From CAYSPT01 sp964432985 (lineage in GTDB: Bacteria > Muiribacteriota > CAYSPT01), in NCBI GenBank assembly GCA_964432985.1, contig CAYSPT010000093.1, positions 1 through 16,350 of the forward strand: a stretch of DNA of 16,350 nucleotides, written 5' to 3'. The translations under genes were made by a program, and so were the position numbers. Positions 15,574-16,350 of the stretch are shown piece by piece. The notes beneath the pieces are model-generated. The model saw only the letters and a list, made by a program, of their open reading frames with translations, was not told the origin of the DNA and did not search any database. Position 1 is the stretch's first letter, and every line of letters begins with the position of its first letter.

Positions 15574-15912
15574 TTAAAGAACAGTTTCTACCTGGTCGAT
15601 TTCCCCAGGTTTCACTGCCCAGTTTACAATTCGGTACATGGCCAGGACATCTTGATAATCTCTTCTGGTGAGGTAAGCAATATCTATGGGAGCGGCCGCT
15701 TCGGAAATCATGTCCATCAAGAACCGTATACTCAGTGAATCCCAGGGGCGGCGGGTGCCAATATCAAAGTAACGGTTACCGTTGCCTTTGTGAACCAACC
15801 TATGTTCAGGCAGCTGGTTCAAATAGTTTATCTTTGCCCCAAACGTCAATTTTACCTTTTTCTTGCTCTTAATCCCGTCAGTGTCAAAACCTGCGTCACC
15901 GAGATTACACAC
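15574..15912 (-). CDS. Small unrecognised protein, possibly the 3' remnant of a longer gene
   Basis: 112 residues from a GTG at 15912 to TAA at 15574. I cannot assign it. The amino-acid use looks protein-like (GNGNRYFDIGTRRPWDSLS; APIDIAYLTRRDYQDVL; MYRIVNWAVKPGEIDQVETV), mixing helical segments with Trp/Tyr, and codon use resembles genuine genes. The N-terminus is abrupt: a stop (TAG) lies two codons before the GTG, there is no good ribosome site, and the first ~25 residues look unlike a natural start. It may be the tail of a decayed gene beside the AT-rich region, or a real small protein. It converges with the CuAO-N-like gene across 57 bases. Confidence 0.4.
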   Translation of the reverse strand: MCNLGDAGFDTDGIKSKKKVKLTFGAKINYLNQLPEHRLVHKGNGNRYFDIGTRRPWDSLSIRFLMDMISEAAAPIDIAYLTRRDYQDVLAMYRIVNWAVKPGEIDQVETVL

Positions 15913-16350
15913 CTGCTACCACTTCCCATTCCTGATTTCTCAGACCGGAAACCTGATAGGACTTTTCAGGTCGGTTGTTGATTATAACCAAGTATTCAAT
16001 TATTAATTACTTTACTTTGTCCTTTGTACTTCACTTTTAAGCCAAGTACATACTTTTAGCTGGTGAGCAATACTATATACGAAAACCACTGATAAACCTT
16101 TATCGAAGAGACTTCACTGCCTTACACAAGATGTCAAGGTTATATTCTCAATGTGTATGGTTCATTACTGTGATTTTCACCTAAGCTCATCAGGTAGCGG
16201 CAGTATATCGTATTCACCCTGGAATGTCAAATTTTGAATGCGTACCAAATCCTTTTTTTTTAAAAGTGTTTAGCACAAGTTGACACAGCACTGTTGCATC
16301 ATTCACAATTAGAATTGGGTATATATATTTAATCTTAAAATACCGGGTAT
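15913..16350. other. AT-rich gene-free stretch
   Basis: No convincing coding region on either strand. Base composition is clearly more AT-rich than the rest of the window, with T- and A-runs (nine T at 16253-16261; TATATATATT near 16320). A TATAAT on the minus strand near 15980 could be a promoter for the small leftward frame but has no matching -35. I see no tRNA, inverted-repeat ends or direct repeats that would define a mobile element. Confidence 0.5.
16280..16309 (+). promoter_or_regulatory. Possible rightward promoter near the window edge
   Basis: A perfect TTGACA (16280-16285) is followed after 18 bases by CACAAT (16304-16309, 4 of 6). In AT-rich DNA such matches are common. It would drive a gene lying beyond the window. 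Confidence 0.3.

Noticed and set aside
16253..16261. Run of nine T as an intrinsic terminator
   Set aside because: No GC-rich stem precedes it.
1..16350. CRISPR arrays, tRNA or rRNA genes, insertion sequences
   Set aside because: No regularly spaced repeats, cloverleaf-like sequence, rRNA stretches or transposase domains were seen on either strand.

Overview
This window looks like chromosomal DNA of a diderm (Gram-negative-type) bacterium with moderate-to-high GC. Two proteins end in outer-membrane beta-barrels with a C-terminal aromatic residue (RAEF, YSF), several carry Sec signal peptides, and there is a type IV pilus/type II secretion ATPase. A gatCAB operon shows that Gln-tRNA and/or Asn-tRNA is made by transamidation. 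GTG starts are common. No marker fixes the phylum. The mix (CLCA-type metalloprotease, CFI-box sorting motif, alginate-export-type barrel, copper-amine-oxidase-N-like domain) would suit an uncultivated lineage of the FCB group or a deltaproteobacterial relative, but that is a guess.

Layout. Positions 1-4517 read rightwards: the acidic tail of a truncated gene, a two-CBS-domain regulator, and a 1234-residue surface protein. That protein joins a CLCA-like zinc metalloprotease/VWA/beta-sandwich module, a CFI-box motif, membrane segments, what looks like a second (internal) signal peptide, and an outer-membrane barrel. Positions 4577-11198 read leftwards. In transcription order they hold an unrecognised secreted helical protein, nusB, a PilB/GspE ATPase and gatC-gatA-gatB (translation and transcription housekeeping). 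Positions 11335-15516 read rightwards again: a two-domain glycosyltransferase, an alginate-export-like barrel, and a secreted protein with a copper-amine-oxidase-N-like domain. These three look like a small envelope or exopolysaccharide-export operon behind a good sigma70-type promoter. The last ~830 bases are AT-rich. They contain one small leftward frame that may be a gene remnant, and otherwise nothing I can name.

The two most interesting items are (1) the metalloprotease-to-barrel fusion with an internal export signal, and (2) an intergenic element present twice (627-694 plus strand; 10269-10336 minus strand). The two copies align without gaps over 68 bases with 51 identities. The arms of a predicted two-part stem are either conserved or change in a compensating way, which suggests a structured RNA. 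I could not match it to a riboswitch or RNA family I know.
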